Of a DNA stretch of 64,000 nt, positions 51,914 to 59,414 are shown one piece after another (the stretch's first letter is position 1; each line of letters begins with the position of its first letter). The stretch covers positions 52,758-116,757 of the forward strand of contig NZ_QPIB01000012.1 of NCBI RefSeq assembly GCF_003671765.1, written 5' to 3'. The notes beneath the pieces are model-generated. The model was given only the letters and a program-made list of their open reading frames with translations, searched no databases and was not told the origin of the DNA. The stretch is from Xenophilus sp. E41. Lineage in GTDB: Bacteria; Pseudomonadota; Gammaproteobacteria; Burkholderiales; Burkholderiaceae_C. Made by a program: the position numbers and the translations under genes.

Positions 51914-52295
51914 CGAGGCGCTCCAGCCGCCGCTTCATGGTGAGCACCGCCCGGTCCTTGCTCAGCAACGGCACGCGGTGTGCCACCGCCAGGTCGATGA
52001 AGCCCTGGTCGTCGGGGTCGGTGCAGGTCACAGGCGCCTTGGGCGCGGCCTCGACGAGTCGGGCATGGCGGTCGAACTGCGCCAGCACGTCGGCGTCCGC
52101 GAGGCCGTAGAAGGCCAGGCGCGGCGCGATCTGCGGATAGCCCAGCACGCGTGCCAGCTCGATGCGCATGGCGGCGGTGGCGAGCCACTCCGCCTCGCCC
52201 GCCTCCAGCGCGGCACGCAGAGGCTTGGCGGCGGCGTCGTCGAAGACGAAGAGGTCGAGGACGATGTTGGTGTCGATGACGAGGCGTGGAGGCAT
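51867..52295 (-). CDS. PIN-domain nuclease-like protein
   Basis: A 142-residue PIN domain of the COG1569 type. VIDTNIVLD (first Asp), RIELARVL (Glu) and CTDPDDQGFIDLA (Asp pair) form the acidic metal site of these RNases. Such proteins are usually toxins of type II systems, but no antitoxin gene is visible directly upstream; only 57 nt separate its start from the TetR stop. A toxin is possible but not supported by a partner. It is followed by the overlapping acetyltransferase. Confidence 0.83.
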   Translation of the reverse strand: MPPRLVIDTNIVLDLFVFDDAAAKPLRAALEAGEAEWLATAAMRIELARVLGYPQIAPRLAFYGLADADVLAQFDRHARLVEAAPKAPVTCTDPDDQGFIDLAVAHRVPLLSKDRAVLTMKRRLERLGVVAASCYAPAAQPA

Positions 52296-52352
52296 GGAAC
52301 TCGGTTTGTCTCGAGAACGCGTGGATGGGGCCGGCTGCCGCACGAGCATCCC

Positions 52353-53021
52353 CTATGCGGAAACCGGTGAACGGATTCCGCCCACGACGAAGTCCACCAG
52401 TGCACGCGCCATGGCCTGCCTGTCCGAGCTTCCGGCCTTGGAGCCCGACAGCCGCTGCAGACGATTCGGCCGCCCTCTGTCGGTCAGGAAAAGCACCACG
52501 GTGCTCACCATCAGCATGTAGCGCAGGTACATGAGGTTCAGCGGGACCTCCGGCACCGCATCGTGCAGCGCCGCGACGAACTGCTTCGCCATGGGGTCGA
52601 AGTGCTTCTTGATCACCCGCTCCGTCATCGGCGACGGGGACAGGCGATGCTTCAGGATCAACTGGGCTAGCAGTTGCCCTTCGGTTTCGGCACCGTCGCC
52701 CACGTATGGCGCGACGAAGGCTTCGACGACGTCCACGACCTCGGGCGGCGTGCCCGCGGCAAGGGCGGCCGAAGTGATCTCTTTGAGGGCGAGCGTGCGG
52801 CGCTTGTTGACGCGCGCCGAAAGTTCGTCGAAGACCGCCTCGGCCAGGGCATCGACGCCGCCGAAGTGATAGTGGATCGCCGCGACGTTGACGCCGGCGT
52901 GCCCGGTCAGGGTGCGCACGGGAACGCCGTCGATGCCTCTCTCGGCATACAGCGTCAGTGCGGAGCCCATGATCTTGTCCCGGGTCAGGCGGTCAGTGGA
53001 ACGGGAAGGTCGACCTGGCAT
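52353..53021 (-). CDS. TetR-family regulator of the Bug/cyclase cluster
   Basis: A 222-residue TetR protein. The HTH segment is MGSALTLYAERGIDGVPVRTL followed by VNVAAIHYHFGGVDALAEAV. The C-terminal region lacks close family marks. It is divergent from the tctC-like gene, with an intergenic region of 222 nt holding two AAGCGCCTGTTT-like dyads. A TTGACA box on the minus strand (53103-53098) falls in the distal dyad, with no matching -10. It most likely represses the catabolic operon at 53244-58025. Confidence 0.9.
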   Translation of the reverse strand: MPGRPSRSTDRLTRDKIMGSALTLYAERGIDGVPVRTLTGHAGVNVAAIHYHFGGVDALAEAVFDELSARVNKRRTLALKEITSAALAAGTPPEVVDVVEAFVAPYVGDGAETEGQLLAQLILKHRLSPSPMTERVIKKHFDPMAKQFVAALHDAVPEVPLNLMYLRYMLMVSTVVLFLTDRGRPNRLQRLSGSKAGSSDRQAMARALVDFVVGGIRSPVSA

Positions 53022-53099
53022 ACGAGGGCATGAGGGTTGGGCCGAGGCAGGCCGGCGGACAGCCGACCGGCACGGAGCGGTGCATTGTGCCGCAGCGTG

Positions 53100-53184
53100 T
53101 CAAGCGCCTGTTTGAATCGTCACGACGCATCTGCAGGCCAGAAACAAACATTGGATTGAAACGCCTGTTTTATTTTTCTAGAAT
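53100..53184 (+). promoter_or_regulatory. Promoter and paired operators of the Bug/cyclase operon
   Basis: TTGAAA (53156-53161), 17 nt and TAGAAT (53179-53184) form a near-consensus sigma-70 promoter about 60 nt before the ATG at 53244. TGAAACGCCTGTTTTA (53157-53172) overlaps its -35; TCAAGCGCCTGTTTGA (53100-53115) lies 57 nt upstream. Both share the core AA-x-CGCCTG-TTT and are partial dyads, fitting a TetR-type operator pair. Confidence 0.72.
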
Positions 53185-53243
53185 GCGGCCGTGCCGGGTT
53201 GCGACGCATCGAGCGCCCACCGGCAACACGAGGAGACAAGCCC

Positions 53244-54212
53244 ATGATGATGAATCGAAGAGATGCGCTCGCCGGCGCCGTGGCGGCGCTCGCTGCGCCG
53301 CTGGCCCCGGCCGCCACCGACCTGCCGGAGATGCTCCGGATCGTGATGCCCTTCCCCGCCGGGGGTGCGCTCGACGGCATGACACGCATCTTTGCCGACA
53401 CCTACCCGAGGGTGACGGGCAGACCGTGCATCGTCGACAACAAGCCGGGAGCGGCGACCACGATCGGCGCGTCGGAGGTGTCGCGCGCGAAGCCCGACGG
53501 CTCGGTGGTGCTGTGGACCACTGGCGGACACCTGACGAACGGCGTGCTGATGAAGAAGCTGCCTTACCACCCGATCGAAGGCTTCACCCCCTTGACGATG
53601 GTGTACACGACCGCCGGCTTTGCGCTGCTGCACAGGGCGAACGGGCCCTTCAACAGCATGGCCGAATTCGTCGCTGCGGCGAAGAAGCAGCCCGGCAAGT
53701 TCAGCTATGCGTCGGCCGGCAACGGCAACACGACGCACGTGGTCGGCGCCCTGTTCGCCAAACAGGCCGGGATCGAATTGATCCATGTGCCCTACAAGGG
53801 AACGCCGCTCACCGACCTGATCAGCGGCGTGGTGGACATCGCTTTCATCGCGCCATCCTCGGTGATGCAATACATCGAAGCCGGCAAGATCAAGGCCCTC
53901 GCGATCACCGGCGCACAGCGGGCGGACACATTGCCCAAAGTGCCCACCTTCGCCGAACTGGGCATGCCCGACATCGACATTCCTGCATGGATCGGCATGC
54001 TTGCCCCGCCCCGGATGCCGCCCCAGGTCCTGGCGGCCCTCTACGACGGGGTGTCGAAGACGCTGGCCGACCCGGGCTTCAAGGAAAAGATGGTCACGTT
54101 CGGCAACCAGGTCTCGGGCGTGCCACCGGACCGGTTCAAGGCCTACCTCGAGAAGGAACTGGCCCGCTACCAGCGGATCCTTCCTCCCCTTGGCATCGAA
54201 ATGGACGCGTGA
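53244..54212 (+). CDS. Bug/TctC-family solute-binding protein
   Basis: A 322-residue periplasmic protein of the Bug (TctC) family typical of Burkholderiales. A signal peptide ends near APAAT (residue 25). IVMPFPAGGALDGMTRI and VDNKPGAATTIGASEVSRAKPDG, HVPYKGTPLTDLISGVVDI and the C-terminal ALYDGVSKTLAD are the family marks. No TctA/TctB permeases are encoded here, so it is an orphan carrier or sensor. GAGGAGACAAGCCC precedes the ATG. Its stop overlaps the cyclase start by one base. Confidence 0.93.
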   Translation: MMMNRRDALAGAVAALAAPLAPAATDLPEMLRIVMPFPAGGALDGMTRIFADTYPRVTGRPCIVDNKPGAATTIGASEVSRAKPDGSVVLWTTGGHLTNGVLMKKLPYHPIEGFTPLTMVYTTAGFALLHRANGPFNSMAEFVAAAKKQPGKFSYASAGNGNTTHVVGALFAKQAGIELIHVPYKGTPLTDLISGVVDIAFIAPSSVMQYIEAGKIKALAITGAQRADTLPKVPTFAELGMPDIDIPAWIGMLAPPRMPPQVLAALYDGVSKTLADPGFKEKMVTFGNQVSGVPPDRFKAYLEKELARYQRILPPLGIEMDA

Positions 54213-54985
54213 TGTTCAAGAAGATCGTCGACCTTTCCATCTTCCTCGAGAACGATGTCATCTCGGACCCTCCGGCGTTCGCGCCCAGGATCCACTACAT
54301 GAACCACTCCGAGAGCTTCAGCCGCCTGGCGCAGTTCTTCCCCGGGCTCCAGGCGCAGGACCTGCCCGACGGCGAAGCATGGGCCGTGGAGAAGGTGGAG
54401 CTCAGCACGCACAACGGCACGCACCTCGACGCGCCCTGGCATTTCGCGTCGACGATGAATCACGGGGAGCCGGCGATCACCATCGACGAGGTGCCCCTGG
54501 AATGGTGTCTGCAGCCGGGGGTCAAGCTCGACTTCCGGCATTTCGACGACGGCTACGTGGTGCAGGCATCGGATGTGCAGGCGGAGTTGCAGCGCATCGG
54601 CCACACGCTCAAGCCCCTGGAGATCGTTGTCATCAACACGCGCGCGGGCAGCCGTTACGGCAAGCCGGACTTCGTGCAGGCCGGGTGCGGCATGGGCTAT
54701 GGCGCGACGATGTACCTGCTCGAGCGCGGCGTGCGTGTCACGGGTACGGATGCCTGGAGCTGGGACGCGCCCTTCCAGTACACCGCCGAGCGCTACCGGC
54801 AGGACAAGGACCCGTCCGTGATCTGGGAGGGCCACAAGGCAGGCCGCGACATCGGCTACTGCCATCTGGAAAAGCTGCACAACCTGGAAGCGCTGCCGCC
54901 CGACGGGTTCTTCGTGTCGTGCTTTCCGGCCAAGATCCGTGGCGGCTCGGCGGGCTGGACGCGCGCCGTGGCGCTGTTTCAGTAG
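54212..54985 (+). CDS. Cyclase/kynurenine-formamidase-like hydrolase
   Basis: A 257-residue metal-dependent hydrolase of the cyclase family. HNGTHLDAPWHF is the metal-binding HxGTHxDxPxH motif, and GTDAWSWDAPF and the C-terminal FPAKIRGGSAGWTRAVA are other conserved parts. Relatives hydrolyse N-formylkynurenine, isatin or other lactam/amide bonds. It is the second gene of the operon and starts within the stop of the Bug gene (TGATG). The substrate is probably a cyclic or aryl amide. Confidence 0.9.
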   Translation: MFKKIVDLSIFLENDVISDPPAFAPRIHYMNHSESFSRLAQFFPGLQAQDLPDGEAWAVEKVELSTHNGTHLDAPWHFASTMNHGEPAITIDEVPLEWCLQPGVKLDFRHFDDGYVVQASDVQAELQRIGHTLKPLEIVVINTRAGSRYGKPDFVQAGCGMGYGATMYLLERGVRVTGTDAWSWDAPFQYTAERYRQDKDPSVIWEGHKAGRDIGYCHLEKLHNLEALPPDGFFVSCFPAKIRGGSAGWTRAVALFQ

Positions 54986-55005
54986 ACGCCAGATCGGAAG
55001 ACGCG

Positions 55006-56700
55006 ATGATCTTCGAGAAGAACGTTCCCATCCGTTTGCGCGATGGCGCCGTCCTCAAGGCGAATGTGTTCCGCCCGGATGGAGAGGCACCGGTCCCCGT
55101 CCTCATGACGCACGGCCCCTATGGCAAGGACGCGCACTTCGAGGACGCCTTCAGGCCGCAGTGGGATGAACTGAAGCGGCTGTACCCGGGCATCGACACC
55201 GAAGGCAGCTCCGGGCGGTACCTGCGCTGGGAGGTGGCCGATCCGGAGCGCTGGATTCCCTGGGGCTATGCACTGGTCGTGGTCGACAGCCGGGGCGCCG
55301 GCGAATCGCCCGGCACGCTGTGGGTGTGGTCGCCGCAGGAAACGGACGACTACGCCGACTGCATCGAATGGGCGGGAACGCAGTCATGGTCCACCGGCAG
55401 GGTGGGCCTGCTGGGCATCTCGTACTACGCGATGAACCAGTGGCAGGTCGCCGCGCGCCGTCCTCGCCACCTCGCAGCGATCTGTCCGTGGGAAGGCGCC
55501 AGCGACATGTACCGCGACGCAAGCCATCACGGCGGCATCTTCGGCAACTTCTTCTTCGAGTTCTGGTATCCGAAGCAGATCCTCTCGGTGCAGAACGGCA
55601 ACGCCGACAGCCCGTACATCGACCGGGACACCGGCGCGACGAGCACGGGCGAGGCCCTCGACGCCGAGGTCCGACGCGGAAACAGGATCGACGTGATCGA
55701 CGAGTTCCGGTCGCACCCCCTCATCGACGAGTGGTACGCGGCCCGGACCGCCAGGCTGACGGACATCGAGGTGCCCGTGCTCTCGGCAGGGAACTGGGGC
55801 GGCATGGGGCTGCATCTGCGCGGCAACGTGCAGGGTTTCCTGGGCGCGGGTTCGCAGCACAAGTGGCTGCAGATGCATGGCGGCACGCACTGGGAATCCT
55901 TCTATCTGCCGGAGTACGTGCAGATGCAGAAGCGCTTCTTCGACAGGTTCCTGAAGGACGAGCGCAACGGATGGGACGAGCAACCGCCCGTCATCCTGGA
56001 GGTGCGCCACCCGGACCGCTTCGAGCAGCGCTTCGAACACGAGTGGCCGATCGCACGAACGCAATGGACGCGGCTGTACCTGGATGCGCAGGCGATGGCG
56101 CTGGCCGCCGAACCCATCGACGCCGTCGCGACGGCCACGTACCGTGCGCCCGGCCGCGGCGTCGAATTCCTCAGCGCGCCGATGGAGGCAGCGACGGAGT
56201 TCACCGGGCCGCTGTCGCTGGTGGTCTGGATCCGCTCGAGCACCCGGGACATGGATCTCTTCGTCACTGTCCGGGCCTATGGTCCCGACGGCCGCGAAGT
56301 GCTGTTCCGCGGCGCGACGGATCCGCAGGTGCCCATCGCACAAGGATGGTTGCGTGCCTCGCACCGCAAGACGGATGCGCAGCGGTCCCGGCCGGGGCAG
56401 CCATTCCACACGCACGACGAGCTGCAGCCGCTGACGCCCGGCGAAGACTATCGGGTGGAAGTCGAGATCTGGCCCACGTCGATCGTGCTTGCGCGGGGGT
56501 ACCGGCTGGCGGTGAGGGTCGACGCGCAGGACTACGAACGCGAGGGCGCCACGGGGCCACGCAAGGGGTCGGGGCCATTCCTGCACACCGATCCGACGGA
56601 CCGCAGACCGGAGCTGTTCGAAGGCGACAACACCATCCTCACCGGTGGACGCCACGACTCGCATCTGCTGCTGCCGATGATCCCTCCCCGGGACCGCTGA
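55006..56700 (+). CDS. CocE/NonD-family S15 hydrolase
   Basis: A 564-residue alpha/beta hydrolase. VVDSRGAGESPG and the nucleophile elbow LGISYYAMNQW (Ser) lie in the N-terminal catalytic half, and GTHWESFY holds the His region. The C-terminal jelly-roll domain (from about 350) has TRDMDLFVTVRAY and GRHDSHLLLPMIP. Family members cleave acyl esters or peptides, for example cocaine esterase and X-Pro dipeptidyl peptidases. The lack of a signal peptide places it in the cytoplasm. It follows the cyclase gene by 20 nt. Confidence 0.9.
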   Translation: MIFEKNVPIRLRDGAVLKANVFRPDGEAPVPVLMTHGPYGKDAHFEDAFRPQWDELKRLYPGIDTEGSSGRYLRWEVADPERWIPWGYALVVVDSRGAGESPGTLWVWSPQETDDYADCIEWAGTQSWSTGRVGLLGISYYAMNQWQVAARRPRHLAAICPWEGASDMYRDASHHGGIFGNFFFEFWYPKQILSVQNGNADSPYIDRDTGATSTGEALDAEVRRGNRIDVIDEFRSHPLIDEWYAARTARLTDIEVPVLSAGNWGGMGLHLRGNVQGFLGAGSQHKWLQMHGGTHWESFYLPEYVQMQKRFFDRFLKDERNGWDEQPPVILEVRHPDRFEQRFEHEWPIARTQWTRLYLDAQAMALAAEPIDAVATATYRAPGRGVEFLSAPMEAATEFTGPLSLVVWIRSSTRDMDLFVTVRAYGPDGREVLFRGATDPQVPIAQGWLRASHRKTDAQRSRPGQPFHTHDELQPLTPGEDYRVEVEIWPTSIVLARGYRLAVRVDAQDYEREGATGPRKGSGPFLHTDPTDRRPELFEGDNTILTGGRHDSHLLLPMIPPRDR

Positions 56701-56750
56701 GTGGTTTCGCAGCCGATCCCTTCACCCCGCTCGGTGACCGGGGCATTCCT

Positions 56751-58025
56751 GTGACCGATCCCGTCGATACCCACTCGCCCGGCCTGCTCAGCTGGGTCGA
56801 GAGCGCCAACGCACCGCAGACCCCGTTCCCGATCCAGAACCTGCCCTATGGCCGATTCAGGCGGGACGCTTCGGAGCCATGGTCGGTCGGCGTGGCCATC
56901 GGCGAGCAGGTGCTCGATGTGCACGGTGCCGGGCTCTGCGACAGCCCGGAGATGGTGCGCTGGCTGACGCTGCCGCGCGCGCAGCGACAGGCACAGCGGC
57001 AGGCGATCTCGCGGGCACTGCAACACGGCAGCGAAGAGCGGGCGCGAATCGAACCGTGGCTCATGCCGATGGATGCGGTCGAGCTGGGCCTGCCCTGCGA
57101 GATCCGCAACTACAGCGACTTCTTCATCGGCATCCACCACGCGGCGAACACGGGCCGCCTCTATCGGCCCGACACGCCGCTGCTGCCGAACTATCGCTGG
57201 GTGCCGATCGGCTACCACGGGCGCGCGTCGTCGATACAGGTCAGCGGCAGGGACTTCGCTCGGCCGAAAGGCCAAGTCAAGCCCCCAGGTGCCGGGGCGC
57301 CGGCGATGCAGCCCAGCGAGCAACTCGATTTCGAGCTGGAGATGGGCATCGTCATGGGCCAGGGCAACGCCCATGGCGATGCGATTCCCATCGATGCGGC
57401 CCAGGAGCACATCGCGGGCCTGACGCTGCTGAACGACTGGAGCGCGCGCGATCTCCAGCGCTGGGAATCGCAGCCCCTCGGCCCCTTCCTCGCGAAGAGT
57501 TTCGCCACCACGCTGTCGCCCTGGATCGTGACGCTGGAAGCGCTGGCGCCGTTTCGCAGGCCGCTCATTCGGCCGCCCGGGGATCCGCAGCCGCTGCCCT
57601 ACCTCGACAGCCCGGCCGACCGCGCGTCCGGCGCGATCGACGTGACGCTCGAGGTCTGGCTTCAGACGGCCGGGATGCGGGCTCGGGGGACGGTCGGCGA
57701 TTGCATCGTCCGCACCGGTTTCGCGCAGGCCGCGTACTGGACGATGGCCCAGCTGGTGGCGCACCACACGGTCAACGGCTGCAACCTGATGCCTGGCGAC
57801 CTGCTCGGCACGGGAACGCTGTCCGGCGAAGGCCCCGGCCAGGCAGCCTGTCTGCTCGAGATCACGGAGGGCGGCAAGCGCCCGCTGCGCCTGTCGAATG
57901 GAGAGGAGCGCCTGTTCCTGCACGATGGGGACACTGTGACCCTGCGAGGCTCTTGCGAACGCCCCGGGCGTCGTCGCATCGGCTTCGGGGACTGCACGGC
58001 CGCCATCCGCCACGCGAGGCCTTGA
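56751..58025 (+). CDS. fahA: Fumarylacetoacetase-like hydrolase
   Basis: A 424-residue full-length FAH with the expected N-terminal SH3-like and C-terminal catalytic domains. RNYSDFFIGIHHAANTGRLY carries the catalytic His and metal Asp, PNYRWVPIGYHGRASSI the next conserved block, FELEMGIVMGQGN two metal ligands, and LLNDWSARDLQRWE the last. It cleaves a fumarylacetoacetate-type dicarbonyl. There is no homogentisate dioxygenase nearby, so it may serve a different pathway. The start is GTG 56751 without a strong ribosome site, 50 nt after the CocE stop. Confidence 0.88.
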   Translation: MTDPVDTHSPGLLSWVESANAPQTPFPIQNLPYGRFRRDASEPWSVGVAIGEQVLDVHGAGLCDSPEMVRWLTLPRAQRQAQRQAISRALQHGSEERARIEPWLMPMDAVELGLPCEIRNYSDFFIGIHHAANTGRLYRPDTPLLPNYRWVPIGYHGRASSIQVSGRDFARPKGQVKPPGAGAPAMQPSEQLDFELEMGIVMGQGNAHGDAIPIDAAQEHIAGLTLLNDWSARDLQRWESQPLGPFLAKSFATTLSPWIVTLEALAPFRRPLIRPPGDPQPLPYLDSPADRASGAIDVTLEVWLQTAGMRARGTVGDCIVRTGFAQAAYWTMAQLVAHHTVNGCNLMPGDLLGTGTLSGEGPGQAACLLEITEGGKRPLRLSNGEERLFLHDGDTVTLRGSCERPGRRRIGFGDCTAAIRHARP

Positions 58026-58082
58026 CCTGGCCAAGGCAGTTCCTGCACGGGTTGAAGGGGCCCCGCGCTGGACGCAGGCGGC

Positions 58083-59330
58083 TCAGCCCGCCGCCTTCCC
58101 CCGCGCCGACCCCGCCACCATGTCGAAGCGGAACAGCCGGCACTCGATCGGCCCGTTCCACATCGGCACGCGGCGCGATTCCTTCAGCCGCATGTGCTGC
58201 GGCAGCTTCATGTCGGGCGTGAGCACCCAGGCGGTCCAGCCGGCGTAGTGCTTCTTCCAGTGCGTGGCCAGGCGCGGGAAGAAGTCGCCCGCGTCGTCGC
58301 CGCCCTCGTCCTGCGCCACCTCGCGCGCGCCGGTGCGACCGGGCGAGCCGGCGAAGCCGCCGACGGCGATGCGCTCGCCGTACGGCGGGTTGAGCACGAT
58401 GACGCCCGACTCGGCCGGCGGCATGCGCTGCAGGGCATCGCCACCGCGCAACTGCACGCGCTCGGCCACGCCGGCGCGCTCGGCGTTGCGCTGCGCGAAG
58501 TCGACCATGCGGTGCGACACGTCACTGCCAAAAACGGCCACAGCGCTCGCCCCGCCAGCGGGTCGCGCTTCGTTTTTGATAGCAGACCAGAGTTCGGCCC
58601 GGTGCGGCAGCAGCTGCTCGAAGCCGAAGCGGCGCTGGCCGCCGGCGGGCATGCCGGCAGCGATCTGCGCGGCCTCGATGGCGATGGTGCCGCTGCCGCA
58701 GCAGGGGTCGTACAGCGGCGCGTCGGCGACGCGGCCGGTCTCCGGGTCCCACCAGCCGCTAGCGGCCAGCATGGCGGCGGCCAGGGTTTCCTTGAGCGGG
58801 GCGTCGCCCTTGTCGACGCGCCAGCCGCGCTTGAAGAGCGGCTCGCCGCTGGTGTCGATGTAGAGCGTGACGTGCTCGGCCGTGAGGTGGGCGAACACGC
58901 GCACGTCGGGGCGTTGGGTCTCGATGCTGGGGCGCACGCCGTTCGCCTTGGCGCGAAAGCGGTCGGCGATCGCGTCCTTGATGCGCAAGGTGGCGAAGTT
59001 CAGGCTCTTGAGCGGGCTGCCGGTGGCGGTGGTCTCGATCTTGAAGGTCTGGCGCGGGGTGAACCAGATCTCCCACGCGACGCCGCTGGCGGCCTCGTAC
59101 AGGTCCTGCTCGGCGCGGTAGGGCCGGTGCGCCAGCTCGACCAGCACACGCTGCGCCAGGCGGCTCTTGAGGTTGAGCGCGAGCACGTCGCGCCAGCCCG
59201 CCCGCACGCGCACACCCGCACGCAGCACGCGCAGGTCGTCGCCGGCGCGGCCGGTGATGGCGTGGACCTCCTGGGCGAGGAAGTCTTCGACGCCGGCGGC
59301 GCAGGGCAGGAAAAGGGAGAGATCGTTCAC
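58083..59330 (-). CDS. THUMP-domain RNA methyltransferase (RlmL-like)
   Basis: A 415-residue class I SAM-dependent methyltransferase. The N-terminal THUMP domain (about 45-160) binds RNA; YDPCCGSGTIAIEAA is the SAM-binding motif, GSD the acidic adenosine loop and NPPYGER the catalytic NPPY. It should modify guanine N2 in 23S rRNA like the first half of E. coli RlmL, but lacks the second methyltransferase domain. The GTG start at 59330 follows the pattern of family N-termini. Residues 250-267 come from repeat copy G (58530-58583). Confidence 0.88.
   Translation of the reverse strand: MNDLSLFLPCAAGVEDFLAQEVHAITGRAGDDLRVLRAGVRVRAGWRDVLALNLKSRLAQRVLVELAHRPYRAEQDLYEAASGVAWEIWFTPRQTFKIETTATGSPLKSLNFATLRIKDAIADRFRAKANGVRPSIETQRPDVRVFAHLTAEHVTLYIDTSGEPLFKRGWRVDKGDAPLKETLAAAMLAASGWWDPETGRVADAPLYDPCCGSGTIAIEAAQIAAGMPAGGQRRFGFEQLLPHRAELWSAIKNEARPAGGASAVAVFGSDVSHRMVDFAQRNAERAGVAERVQLRGGDALQRMPPAESGVIVLNPPYGERIAVGGFAGSPGRTGAREVAQDEGGDDAGDFFPRLATHWKKHYAGWTAWVLTPDMKLPQHMRLKESRRVPMWNGPIECRLFRFDMVAGSARGKAAG
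58530..58583 (-). repeat. GCTATC dispersed repeat, copy G, inside RlmL-like gene
   Basis: On the coding strand it reads GCTATCAAAAACGAAGCGCG, then a CCCGCTGGCGGGGCG hairpin and GCTGTGGCCGTTTTT. It is 54 nt, aligned to codons, and encodes an Ala-rich 18-residue insert between SAM motifs, in the same orientation and frame as copy E in thiL. Confidence 0.75.
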
Positions 59331-59414
59331 GGGCGGCGGCCAAAGGGAGCAGCCGCCATTGTCGCCCCGCACGCGCCGCGCAGGCCGCTCCCCTATAGTG
59401 CGACAGCCCTCGCC

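Noticed and set aside
51867-53021. PIN gene plus upstream TetR gene as a toxin-antitoxin pair
   Set aside because: The TetR protein has a full effector domain, its own divergent operon and paired operators; nothing like a short VapB-type antitoxin is seen.
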